This document shows positions 16,336 through 24,115 of a DNA stretch of 64,000 nt, one piece after another; within the stretch, counting starts at the first letter, position 1, and each line of letters begins with the position of its first letter. A model generated the notes under the pieces. The model did no database searches, had not been told where the DNA came from, and saw only the letters and a list, made by a program, of their open reading frames with translations. Made by a program: the position numbers and the translations under genes. The stretch is from Hymenobacter puniceus (lineage in GTDB: Bacteria > Bacteroidota > Bacteroidia > Cytophagales > Hymenobacteraceae). The stretch lies in NCBI RefSeq assembly GCF_014333525.1, contig NZ_JACSCX010000001.1, positions 186,001 to 250,000 of the forward strand. Direction: 5' to 3'.

Positions 16336-16343
16336 TACCTTTG
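16336..16343 (+). promoter_or_regulatory. -7 element 5 bases before queA
   Basis: TACCTTTG matches TAnnTTTG exactly. It ends 5 bases before the queA ATG at 16349, implying a leaderless or nearly leaderless mRNA. Confidence 0.65.
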
Positions 16344-16348
16344 CGGCT

Positions 16349-17587
16349 ATGCCGACCTCTTTGCCCGACCCGCGCCAGATTTCCATCCACGATTACACCT
16401 ACCAGCTGCCATCCGAGCGCATTGCCCCGGAGCCGCTGGCCCAGCGCGACCAGTCGCGGCTGCTGGTAAGCCGGCAGGGCGCTATTGAGGACCGAACGTT
16501 TCATGAGTTGCCTGCCGAGCTACCGGCGGGCTCTTTGCTGGTTTTTAACGATACCAAAGTGGTGCGGGCACGCCTGTTCTGCCACAAGCCCACCGGCGGT
16601 CAGATCGAGCTATTCTGCCTGGAGCCAGTAGCGCCGCACCGCACCCTGGAGTTGGCCATGCAGCAAACCGGAAGCTGCGTCTGGAAATGCCTGGTTGGGA
16701 ACGGCAAGCGCTGGAAAACCGGACCAGTCTTGCTCGAGTTTGAAGCACTGGGTGAGCCAGCTGAACTCACGGCCGAACGGCTGGAAGCCACTACCGAGGG
16801 CTATTCGCTGATTCGGTTCAGCTGGGAGCCCACCACGCTGCCGTTTGCCGAGGTGCTACGCGGCGCTGGCCACCTGCCCCTGCCGCCCTACCTCAACCGC
16901 GACGATACCGCCGTAGACGCTGTGCGCTACCAAACCGTGTATGCGGCCCACGAAGGCGCCGTAGCGGCCCCCACCGCCGGCCTGCACTTTTCTGATGCCG
17001 TACTGGCCGAACTAGCCAACTACGGCATGCAGCAGGCCCGCGTAACGCTGCACGTAGGTGCCGGCACCTTCCAGCCCGTGAAAGCCGACCGCATGGACGG
17101 CCACGCCATGCACGGCGAGCCCATCAGCGTGAGCCGAGTAGTACTGGAGCAGCTGCTGCATCATGCCCCACAGCCGATTATTGCAGTAGGCACCACCAGC
17201 CTGCGTACCCTGGAAAGCTTGTACTGGTTGGGTGTGCAGGCTGCCCAGGGCTTGCTCCCAACGGATAGTACGCCGCATGTAAGCCAGTGGCAGCCCTACG
17301 AACCGGGCTCCGACTTGCCTACCGCCGCCGCGCTGCAGGCGCTGTTCCAACACCTCGACGCCCAGCAGCAGGATGTGCTGCACGCCACTACCCAACTGCT
17401 GATTGCGCCTGGCTACCGCTTCCGCCTCATTCAGGGTTTGGTCACGAATTTTCACCAGCCTGAAAGTACCCTTCTGCTGTTAGTGGCGGCGCTGCTCGGA
17501 CCTGACTGGCGCCGCGTGTACGACCATGCTTTGGCTAACGGCTACCGCTTCCTGAGCTACGGTGACAGTTCTTTACTGCTGCCGTAA
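16349..17587 (+). CDS. queA: S-adenosylmethionine:tRNA ribosyltransferase-isomerase QueA
   Basis: The product is 412 aa, a little longer than the usual 340-360. QueA transfers and rearranges the ribosyl part of SAM onto preQ1 in tRNA, giving epoxyqueuosine at the wobble base of Asn, Asp, His and Tyr tRNAs. Family motifs are LPSERIAPEPLAQRDQSRLL near the N-terminus, FNDTKVVRARL, PLPPYLNRDDTAVDAVRYQT, GAVAAPTAGLHFSD, VTLHVGAGTFQPVK, and TNFHQPESTLLLLVAALLG near the C-terminus. Extra residues lie around 285-330. The start is fixed by the -7 element directly before it. No other queuosine genes are nearby. Confidence 0.95.
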   Translation: MPTSLPDPRQISIHDYTYQLPSERIAPEPLAQRDQSRLLVSRQGAIEDRTFHELPAELPAGSLLVFNDTKVVRARLFCHKPTGGQIELFCLEPVAPHRTLELAMQQTGSCVWKCLVGNGKRWKTGPVLLEFEALGEPAELTAERLEATTEGYSLIRFSWEPTTLPFAEVLRGAGHLPLPPYLNRDDTAVDAVRYQTVYAAHEGAVAAPTAGLHFSDAVLAELANYGMQQARVTLHVGAGTFQPVKADRMDGHAMHGEPISVSRVVLEQLLHHAPQPIIAVGTTSLRTLESLYWLGVQAAQGLLPTDSTPHVSQWQPYEPGSDLPTAAALQALFQHLDAQQQDVLHATTQLLIAPGYRFRLIQGLVTNFHQPESTLLLLVAALLGPDWRRVYDHALANGYRFLSYGDSSLLLP

Positions 17588-17729
17588 GCTCATTTACGGT
17601 TCTGCTTGGTTACCGCCGTACTGTTCTGCTTGGCTTCAGCAGCACAATCTGACCACCTACAGCAACCTATTTCAGGAGTACCGTATAAAGGCTCAGGTTT
17701 ACTAAAAACCTCTCCTAAAATCTGACTCC

Positions 17730-18047
17730 ATGAAAAAGATGTTCATGCTGCTTGCTGCAGCAACCCTGTCCACCGCAGCTTTCGCCCAAGGCGACAAAGT
17801 AGTTGTGCGTGATGAAGCCACCGGTGCCAAAGCCGAAACTACCGTGCGCGACAACGGCACGGTGAAAACCGAAACCCGCACAGGCCGCACGGAAGCTGGC
17901 CAGAAGGCCTACAATACCAAAGAAGACGTAAAGTACGCTGGCAAGAAAACCGGCCGTACTGTAGAGAAAGGCGCTAAGAAAGCAGGCCGCGGCATCAAGA
18001 AAGGCGCCAAAGCTGTGAAAAACAAAGCAGAAGACGTAGTAGACTAA
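17730..18047 (+). CDS. Small exported lysine-rich protein
   Basis: The product is 105 aa. The signal peptide MKKMFMLLAAATLSTAAFAQ ends in a clear AFA-Q cleavage site. The mature protein is about 85 residues. Its middle is Thr/Glu/Lys-rich (KAETTVRDNGTVKTETRTGR), and its C-terminal 40 residues are strongly basic with repeated KKAGRGIKKGAKAVKNKA-like units. It should be periplasmic or secreted and probably disordered. The basic repeats suggest binding to nucleic acid, lipopolysaccharide or another polyanion, but no family was recognised. A convergent terminator and composite repeat lie downstream. Confidence 0.75.
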   Translation: MKKMFMLLAAATLSTAAFAQGDKVVVRDEATGAKAETTVRDNGTVKTETRTGRTEAGQKAYNTKEDVKYAGKKTGRTVEKGAKKAGRGIKKGAKAVKNKAEDVVD

Positions 18048-18108
18048 ATTACAAACTCGGCCGAATAACCTGGATTTTTCCGAACTAGTTGGCTGATGTG
18101 ATTACCGA

Positions 18109-18140
18109 AAAAAGGGCTTGCCAACTGGCAAGCCCTTTTT
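18109..18140. terminator. Bidirectional terminator between convergent genes
   Basis: AAAAAGGGCTTGCCA pairs with TGGCAAGCCCTTTTT around a 2-base loop, with T-runs on both strands. It separates the gene ending at 18047 (plus) from the one ending at 18217 (minus). It is also the left end of the composite repeat 18109-18219. Confidence 0.88.
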
Positions 18141-18219
18141 GTTGTTACGTTGCAGCAGCATCTTGTGCCGTCCGCAAAATCTGTGAAATCCCAATAACCC
18201 AGCTGAATCCGTGGTTCTA
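18109..18219. repeat. Composite intergenic repeat, copy 1
   Basis: A TTGCCA/TGGCAA hairpin is followed by GTTGTTAC, about 25 variable bases, GCCGTCCGCAAAATCTGTG, and an end matching AATCCGTGGTTC. The final bases include the stop codon of the minus-strand peptidase gene. A second copy with the same order of parts is at 30067-30182. Confidence 0.65.
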
Positions 18220-20814
18220 TTGGCCCACGAAGAACAGCGCATTGCCAAACAGCAGCTTGCCGCCTTGCCAGAATCCCCGGAATAGCGGGTTATCAGCCAT
18301 GTATATAACCTGGCCGCGGCCCATATCTTGGGCGCCGAACACGAACGTGTCGGTGAGCTTACGCCGGGCCTGGCGACCGGCGAAACCAGCGGCGTAGTTG
18401 TCGCGCTTGAGCACTCCCACGTTCCAGCCACCTTCGCCGAGGAAGCGGTAGTTGAGCGTGTCGCGCACCAGGGCATAATAGGTGTCGCCGTAGCCGAAGG
18501 CCAACGGGTGCGTGTTGTCGAGCTGCACCCGGTAGACGCTGCCCTGTACGCGCTGCCCGATCTGCTCCCGCTCGGCGTTGGCGTAGGGCTTGAGCAAACG
18601 ATACGGGCTGGCTTTCTTGGTGGCAGAGCTGTCAGCAGGCTTCACTTTCAGCAAAAAGTCTTTTTTGCCGGCCAAAAACGCCGAGGCGCCCTCCATGGCA
18701 ATCAGGCGGCCACCGCCGCGCACCCACGTTTTCAGGGCTTCCAGCTGCCGCTCATTGTACATGTCGGCGTAGTCACCGTCGGGCAGAATCAGCACGTCGA
18801 ACTTGCTGAGCGGCACGGAACGCAGGTAGTCGGAGCCCAGCACCGTAACGGGGTAGCCAATCTGCTGCTCGAAGAAGTGCCACACCTCACCAAACGCCGT
18901 CGGGGTTACGCCTTCGCCAGCCACTACGGCTACGTTGGGTCGCGCCACGTTGCGCACATAGCCCGAGCCCAGGTCGGCGCCGGAGGTCGAGAAACCCGAC
19001 TTCACCGCCTGCAGTATCACGCCCGACGAATCGGCTTGGGCACGCACCAGCTGGTCGAATTTCGCGCCCATGGTTTCGTTGCCGGTGCGCGTGATAACCA
19101 GCGTGCCGGGTAGGTACTTCTGGCCCTCGGCCTCGAAAGCGCGGCCTGCCACGCGCACCTTCACTTTTTGCTGCAGCAAACGGCTCAGAAAGCGGATATC
19201 CTGCAGGTTGTTCCAGCGCGCCACGTAAGCGTAGGGCTGGCCGGTGGCGGCCGAGTTGTTGAGCGTGGCTTTGCTGGGAGCCTTGCCGTCGGTGGCAATC
19301 CGGTCTTTCAGCGCGTACGATTTCAGACCAAACGAGTACGGCAGCGCCCAAGCGGTAATATCGTAAGTGAGCGAATCTTCCAAGGCCGGACGGGGTTCGA
19401 ACAGCACTTTTACCAGCGTGGACTTCGGCTGGAACATGCTTACCACCACGTCCTGGGCTTCCACCTGCACGTTTTCCTCTTTGCCGGAAAAGTAGTTGAA
19501 GCCGCGGGTGCGCTGGCGGCGCGGCGCGTAGCCGTACTGAATCTGCTGACGCTCCAGGTACTGCGTGAAGGCCTTCAGTTGGCCCGGGTCGCCGGCCCCG
19601 GCCACCACGAACGTTTTGTAGGTGCCGCGCGGCTTGGTGCGGGCATCATCGAAGTACTTCTTGAACTCCCGGATCAGCTCGTGCTGGCGCTCCGAAGCGG
19701 CCCGGATGGTGGCTAGACTGGCGGCGTGGTGGTGGCTGATGCGCTGGGCCAGCGTGAGCGTGTCGCCATCGGACTTGGCGTAGCGCACACCGGCCCGGCC
19801 TGAGCCGCCCTGCTCATAGGTCATGCCGATGGCGCCATTGAAGGACGGATAGGTGTCGCCGTAGCTGGGGTAGAACAGGTCGTAGGTTTCGCGGGTGAAG
19901 TACAGCCAGTTGTTTTTGTCGAACACCGTGCGGTTGTAATCGCCGATGACGCCCTGGAACTTGCGCTGAAAATCGGTGATATCCTCGTGGTAAGGCTTGG
20001 CGGCCGGCGAGAAATAATACGGGTCATCGGGGCCCATTTCATGGAAATCGGCGTGCACCTGAGGCAGCCACTGGTTGTAGAGCGTGAGGCGCTGGCGGCT
20101 CTCCTGCTGGGTTTGCCAGGCCCAGTCGCGGTTCAGGTCGAAGTAGTAGTGGTTGTAGCGGCCGCCGGGCCAGGGCTCGTGGTGTTCCCAAGCGTAGGGC
20201 GAGGCATTCGGCGACTGGGCCCGCACGCGGTTGTACCATTGCGCGTACCGCTCGTGGCCGTCGGGGTTTACGCAGGGGTCAATCAGCAGCACGGTATGCT
20301 GCAGGTATTCGCGGGTCTGCTCGTTCTGGGGGTTAGCCAAATCGTAGAGCACCTGCATCACTGCTTCCGACGACACGGCTTCGTTGCCGTGAATATTGTA
20401 GCTGAGCCACACCACGGCCGGGGCATCGGTGCGGGCGGTGCCGGATTGCAGGCCGGCCAGACACAGGTTATTCTGGCGGATATCGTCGAGGCGGGCCAGG
20501 TTTTCGGGCGTCCCTATCTGCACCACTTCCAGCGGGCGGTTTTCGTAGGTGCTGCCGTAGGGCTGCACGCGCATGCGGCCGGTGGAATGGGCTGCCACGT
20601 GCTCCACGTAGCGCAGCAGCGTGGCGTGCGGCGTAAACCGGGCGCCCAACTCATAACCCAGAAACTGCGCGGGCGTAAGCAGGGAGCCGGTTTCGGCGGT
20701 AGGGGCGGGCGTGGTTTGGGCGGCAGCGGGCAGCGCGGCCGGGCCGCCCAGCAGCGCCAGCCCGCAGGCCAGCATAGCAGTAAGCCTACGGGGGAGGCGG
20801 TACACTTCTCTCAT
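18217..20814 (-). CDS. M14-family zinc metallopeptidase, secreted
   Basis: The product is 865 aa with a signal peptide (about 1-32, ending PAAAQ). The M14 carboxypeptidase domain shows NIHGNEA with zinc ligands His142 and Glu145. The third ligand is probably His254 in QVHADFHEMG. DLNRDW (about 226-231) is the family's conserved NRD region. Around residues 645-770 a DJ-1/glutaminase-like fold is suggested (VAVVAGEGVTPTAFGEVWHF, DVLILPDGDYADMYNERQL), as in the large Bacteroidota M14 proteins. It should trim peptides in the periplasm or outside the cell. It diverges from a secreted S15-type hydrolase, pointing to peptide scavenging (inference). Confidence 0.92.
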   Translation of the reverse strand: MREVYRLPRRLTAMLACGLALLGGPAALPAAAQTTPAPTAETGSLLTPAQFLGYELGARFTPHATLLRYVEHVAAHSTGRMRVQPYGSTYENRPLEVVQIGTPENLARLDDIRQNNLCLAGLQSGTARTDAPAVVWLSYNIHGNEAVSSEAVMQVLYDLANPQNEQTREYLQHTVLLIDPCVNPDGHERYAQWYNRVRAQSPNASPYAWEHHEPWPGGRYNHYYFDLNRDWAWQTQQESRQRLTLYNQWLPQVHADFHEMGPDDPYYFSPAAKPYHEDITDFQRKFQGVIGDYNRTVFDKNNWLYFTRETYDLFYPSYGDTYPSFNGAIGMTYEQGGSGRAGVRYAKSDGDTLTLAQRISHHHAASLATIRAASERQHELIREFKKYFDDARTKPRGTYKTFVVAGAGDPGQLKAFTQYLERQQIQYGYAPRRQRTRGFNYFSGKEENVQVEAQDVVVSMFQPKSTLVKVLFEPRPALEDSLTYDITAWALPYSFGLKSYALKDRIATDGKAPSKATLNNSAATGQPYAYVARWNNLQDIRFLSRLLQQKVKVRVAGRAFEAEGQKYLPGTLVITRTGNETMGAKFDQLVRAQADSSGVILQAVKSGFSTSGADLGSGYVRNVARPNVAVVAGEGVTPTAFGEVWHFFEQQIGYPVTVLGSDYLRSVPLSKFDVLILPDGDYADMYNERQLEALKTWVRGGGRLIAMEGASAFLAGKKDFLLKVKPADSSATKKASPYRLLKPYANAEREQIGQRVQGSVYRVQLDNTHPLAFGYGDTYYALVRDTLNYRFLGEGGWNVGVLKRDNYAAGFAGRQARRKLTDTFVFGAQDMGRGQVIYMADNPLFRGFWQGGKLLFGNALFFVGQ

Positions 20815-21020
20815 CAGGAAACGGAAAGGATTGGAAGCAGAAAGGTAAGCAGGATGCCGCAGCCCGGATTACTGCTCCACGAAATTCTAGTGGTGCGGAA
20901 ACCTATTTAGCAGCATGCAGGCGGCGCGGCGCTGAAAGTCTGGATTACGAGCGAAAAGTTGCGCAGCCTATGGTAGCTTGGGGTGTCTGTTAAGCGTTAT
21001 TTCCCCTTCTTCCTCTTCTC

Positions 21021-23006
21021 ATGCCTCACTCCTACTTCCGTTCGGCGCTGCTGGCGGGAATTCTGCTGGCTGCCGCCGCCCCAGCGCACGCCCAGCTCGT
21101 CACGCCCGCCGAAAAGGCCTACCAGGCCCAGATGCTGGCCGATACGCTTTACATTCAGCAGCACTATACCAAAACGGAATACCAGATTCCGATGCGCGAC
21201 GGCCGCAAGCTCTACACCATCGTGTACGCGCCCAACGACGCAGACAAGGTGAAGTACCCGATTATGCTCAACCGCACGCCTTATGCGGTAGGACCGTATG
21301 GCCCGGGCAAGTACAAGAAGGTGCTGGGCCCGAGCAGCACCATGATGCGCGACGGCTACATCTTCGCTTATCAGGACGTGCGCGGCCGCTACATGTCGGA
21401 GGGTGAGTTTGTGGACATGCGGCCCGAGAAGGACTCGCACAAAGGCAAGACCGACATCGACGAAGGCACCGACACCTTCGACACTATTGCGTGGCTGCTG
21501 AAGAATGGCCCCAAAAACAACGGCCGCGTGGGCCAATGGGGCATCAGCTACCCTGGCTTCTACACCGCCGCCGGCCTGCTCAGCCGCCACCCCGCCCTAA
21601 AAGCCGCCTCGCCCCAGGCCCCTATTGCTGACTGGTTCTGGGACGACTTCCACCACAACGGCGCGTTCTTCCTGCCCCACGCTTTCAACTTCTACGCCAG
21701 CTTCGGGCTGCCGCGCCCCACGCCAACGCCCACCGGCAACCCCGCCTTCAGGCACGGCACTCCCGATGGCTACGACTTCTTCATGAAAATGGGTCCGCTG
21801 AAAAACGCCGATGCCCGCTACTACAAAGGGCAGGTGGCGTTCTGGAAGGACCTGATGAGCCACCCCAACTACGACCAGTTCTGGCAGGAGCGCAACCTGC
21901 GCCCGCACCTCAAAAACCTCCACAAAGGCACCGCCATTCTCACCGTGGGCGGCTTCAATGATGCCGAGGACCTGTTTGGGGCGCTGGAAATCTACAAGAG
22001 CATCGAGCAGCAGAACCCCGGCCAGCGCAACGGCCTCGTGATGGGGCCGTGGGTGCACGGTGGCTGGGCCCGCGGCCTGGGCGAACTGGTCGGCAACGTT
22101 GACTACGGCCCGTCGCCGTCGCAGTATTACCAGACGGAAATCGAGGCGCCGTTCTTTAAAGCCAACCTGAAAGACGGCAAGCCCGCCGCCACGCCCGAAG
22201 CCACGGTGTTCGAAAGCGGCACCAACCGCTGGCGCACCTTTGATGCTTGGCCGCCCAGGGAGGCCAAGGAAAAAGTGCTATACTTCCACGGTGGTGGCGG
22301 AATTTCGTTTGAGAAGCCAGGAAATAGCAACCCGGCCGTGCAAGCCGCTCTCTACAATACTATTCCAAGCCTTGGGGCTGATCCTTCGGCAGCTTTCAAC
22401 TACGACCAATTCATCAGCGACCCGGCCCACCCGGTACCGTCCAACGAAAACATGGCCACCGGCATGACCAAAGAGTACATGACCGACGACCAGCGCTTTG
22501 CCTCGCGCCGCCCCGACGTGCTCACCTACCAGACCGACGTGCTGACCGAGGATATGACGCTGGCTGGCCCCATCCAGGCGCTGCTGCAGGTGGCCACCAC
22601 CGGTACCGACGCCGACTGGGTGGTGAAAATCATCGACGTATACCCGAACGACACGCCCGACAACCCGCGCCTGCTGCCCAACGTGCGCCTCGGCGGCTAC
22701 CAGCAGATGGTGCGCTCCGAGGTGATGCGCGGCCGGTTCCGCAACAGCTTCGAGAAGCCCGAGGCGTTTGTGCCGGGTCAGGTGGCGGCCGTCCCCTTCA
22801 CGGTGCAGGATTTGTGCCACACGTTCCGCAAGGGCCACCGCCTGATGGTGCAGGTGCAAAGCACATGGTTCCCGATGGTGGACCGCAACCCGCAGACCTT
22901 CGTGCCTAACATCTTCGAGGCCGACGAAAAGGACTTTCAGGTGGCCACGCACCGCCTCTACCACTCGCCGCAACACGCCTCCCAGCTCACGCTGAAAGTG
23001 CTGTAG
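21021..23006 (+). CDS. CocE/NonD-family (S15-like) serine hydrolase, secreted
   Basis: The product is 661 aa with a signal peptide ending AHA (about 1-24). The family contains X-Pro dipeptidyl peptidases, cocaine esterase and glutaryl-7-ACA acylases. The alpha/beta-hydrolase part carries YPIMLNRTPYAVGPYG, then DVRGRYMSEGEF, then the nucleophile motif GQWGISYPGF with Ser176. A conserved GPWVHGGW supplies the likely catalytic His. The C-terminal jelly-roll domain starts near 490 (VLTYQTDVLTEDMTLAGPI). Length and order are normal for the family. The substrate is uncertain; a peptidase or ester/amide hydrolase is likely. Its TAG stop forms the left tip of a perfect 72-bp palindrome. Confidence 0.92.
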   Translation: MPHSYFRSALLAGILLAAAAPAHAQLVTPAEKAYQAQMLADTLYIQQHYTKTEYQIPMRDGRKLYTIVYAPNDADKVKYPIMLNRTPYAVGPYGPGKYKKVLGPSSTMMRDGYIFAYQDVRGRYMSEGEFVDMRPEKDSHKGKTDIDEGTDTFDTIAWLLKNGPKNNGRVGQWGISYPGFYTAAGLLSRHPALKAASPQAPIADWFWDDFHHNGAFFLPHAFNFYASFGLPRPTPTPTGNPAFRHGTPDGYDFFMKMGPLKNADARYYKGQVAFWKDLMSHPNYDQFWQERNLRPHLKNLHKGTAILTVGGFNDAEDLFGALEIYKSIEQQNPGQRNGLVMGPWVHGGWARGLGELVGNVDYGPSPSQYYQTEIEAPFFKANLKDGKPAATPEATVFESGTNRWRTFDAWPPREAKEKVLYFHGGGGISFEKPGNSNPAVQAALYNTIPSLGADPSAAFNYDQFISDPAHPVPSNENMATGMTKEYMTDDQRFASRRPDVLTYQTDVLTEDMTLAGPIQALLQVATTGTDADWVVKIIDVYPNDTPDNPRLLPNVRLGGYQQMVRSEVMRGRFRNSFEKPEAFVPGQVAAVPFTVQDLCHTFRKGHRLMVQVQSTWFPMVDRNPQTFVPNIFEADEKDFQVATHRLYHSPQHASQLTLKVL

Positions 23007-23075
23007 CCAGCCACTGAAAGCAAAAAGCCCCGCCAGCAGCTGCTGGCGGGGCTTTTTGCTTTCAGTGGCTGGCTA
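23004..23075. terminator. Perfect 72-bp palindrome spanning two stop codons (bidirectional terminator)
   Basis: Bases 23004-23039 are the exact reverse complement of 23040-23075. The core is a GC-rich stem with AAAAAGCCCCGCCAGCAG and its complement, giving T-runs on both strands. The outermost triplet on each side is a TAG stop: the hydrolase on the plus strand (23004-23006) and the 88-aa protein on the minus strand (23073-23075). Confidence 0.92.
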
Positions 23076-23339
23076 GAAACGGGCCACGTTATTGTAGTCG
23101 AAGCTTTCTTCCTGCTCTTTTTCCTTGAGTTCATACAGCACGCCTTCCGCTACCCCTTTCCCAAACAAGCTGATACCGGCGTTGAACACGCCCAAGGCCA
23201 CCGTACCGGCCGCCACCCATTCGCGGGTAGGAGCACCTCGTTCTTTCTTGCTAGCGGCCCATTGAATCAGGCAGGAACCGAAGCCGATAACCATCAGTCC
23301 GCCGGGAGCGAACAGCAGCCACTTTTTCTTGTGCGTCAT
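23073..23339 (-). CDS. Small membrane protein, unknown function
   Basis: The product is 88 aa. Two hydrophobic helices are predicted (about 8-27 and 43-62), after a basic N-terminus (MTHKKKWLLF). The tail is charged and Glu/Lys-rich (ELKEKEQEESFDYNN), so it is probably a two-pass inner-membrane protein. No named family was recognised. It is convergent with the S15-type hydrolase, and its stop codon is the right tip of the shared 72-bp palindrome. It could be a conserved Hymenobacter hypothetical. Confidence 0.65.
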   Translation of the reverse strand: MTHKKKWLLFAPGGLMVIGFGSCLIQWAASKKERGAPTREWVAAGTVALGVFNAGISLFGKGVAEGVLYELKEKEQEESFDYNNVARF

Positions 23340-23436
23340 CGTGAAAATGAAATTAGCAGGAGGGAATTTGAAGGGAAGATGAAGGTAAGCACGAAACGGC
23401 AGGAAAAGCCGTGCCGACGCGCTTTATTTCCAATCG

Positions 23437-23444
23437 TACCTTTG
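23437..23444 (+). promoter_or_regulatory. -7 element upstream of the gene at 23549
   Basis: TACCTTTG matches TAnnTTTG exactly and lies 104 bases before the ATG at 23549, predicting a leader of about 100 bases. No clear -33 element was seen. Confidence 0.5.
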
Positions 23445-23548
23445 CAGCTCAGGGTTGCGAAATACCCTGTCTGGTTTCCTGCTTTTTCTTTTTTAGTACC
23501 CGTCAGCGACCTGGTTCAGGGCGTTGGCGCCCGCCTTCCCCTGCTGCC

Positions 23549-24016
23549 ATGCCTGTTTTCGAAGATTTACTGCGCGAAGCGTTTCGCCGCACGCCCAATC
23601 CGGCCCCGTACCTTGCCCCCTCCACGCTTGCCGCTTACGCTGAACTGCAGCAAGCCTCTCCCCGCGACCTGTCGTTTCGGTTTGAGCGGGTGCGGCTGGC
23701 CACAGCCATGAGCATCCTGCAGCTGCTCTCCGACCTTGGCGACAATGATGACAGCCGCAAGGTGGTGGACGCCCTGCAGCGCGCCTTGCAGGCCCGTTCT
23801 ACTGCCGAAATTGATACCGTGATGCACAAAGAGGCAAAAGCCTTCGAACGCCTCTACACCAACCTCTACGTCAACGATGAAGGCGAGTTACTCCTAAACC
23901 TGTTTGAGCGCACCCTCGACGCCGACTCGCAGGCCCTGATGGATGAGGTCATTCAAGAAGCCACGGCACTGGCTGGCACGCTGAATTTCGAGCGAGACGA
24001 AGACGATTACGAGTAA
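23549..24016 (+). CDS. Conserved hypothetical cytoplasmic protein
   Basis: The product is 155 aa, starting at MPVFEDLLREAFRRTPNPAP. The reading frame is open further upstream, but that part overlaps the promoter and looks non-coding, so the ATG at 23549 is chosen. The protein seems all-helical and acidic, with no signal peptide or membrane segment. It ends in an acidic tail (FERDEDDYE). I recognise no family. It lies between a palindromic terminator region and the convergent SusD gene. Confidence 0.65.
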   Translation: MPVFEDLLREAFRRTPNPAPYLAPSTLAAYAELQQASPRDLSFRFERVRLATAMSILQLLSDLGDNDDSRKVVDALQRALQARSTAEIDTVMHKEAKAFERLYTNLYVNDEGELLLNLFERTLDADSQALMDEVIQEATALAGTLNFERDEDDYE

Positions 24017-24056
24017 GCAAACCTGTTTTCCAAGCAGACTGCTGATCAATAAAAGT

Positions 24057-24092
24057 AAAAAAGCCGCTCCACAATTGTGGAGCGGCTTTTTT
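24057..24092. terminator. Perfect 36-bp bidirectional terminator
   Basis: AAAAAAGCCGCTCCACAA is followed immediately by its exact reverse complement, giving T-runs on both strands. It separates the plus-strand gene ending at 24016 from the minus-strand SusD gene ending at 24116. Confidence 0.9.
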
Positions 24093-24115
24093 GGTGCTTT
24101 TAAGCGCGAAACAGG

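Noticed and set aside
18328..20910. Long antisense frames over the M14 peptidase
   Set aside because: The sense strand has a full metallopeptidase with signal peptide and zinc ligands. The antisense products lack any recognisable feature.
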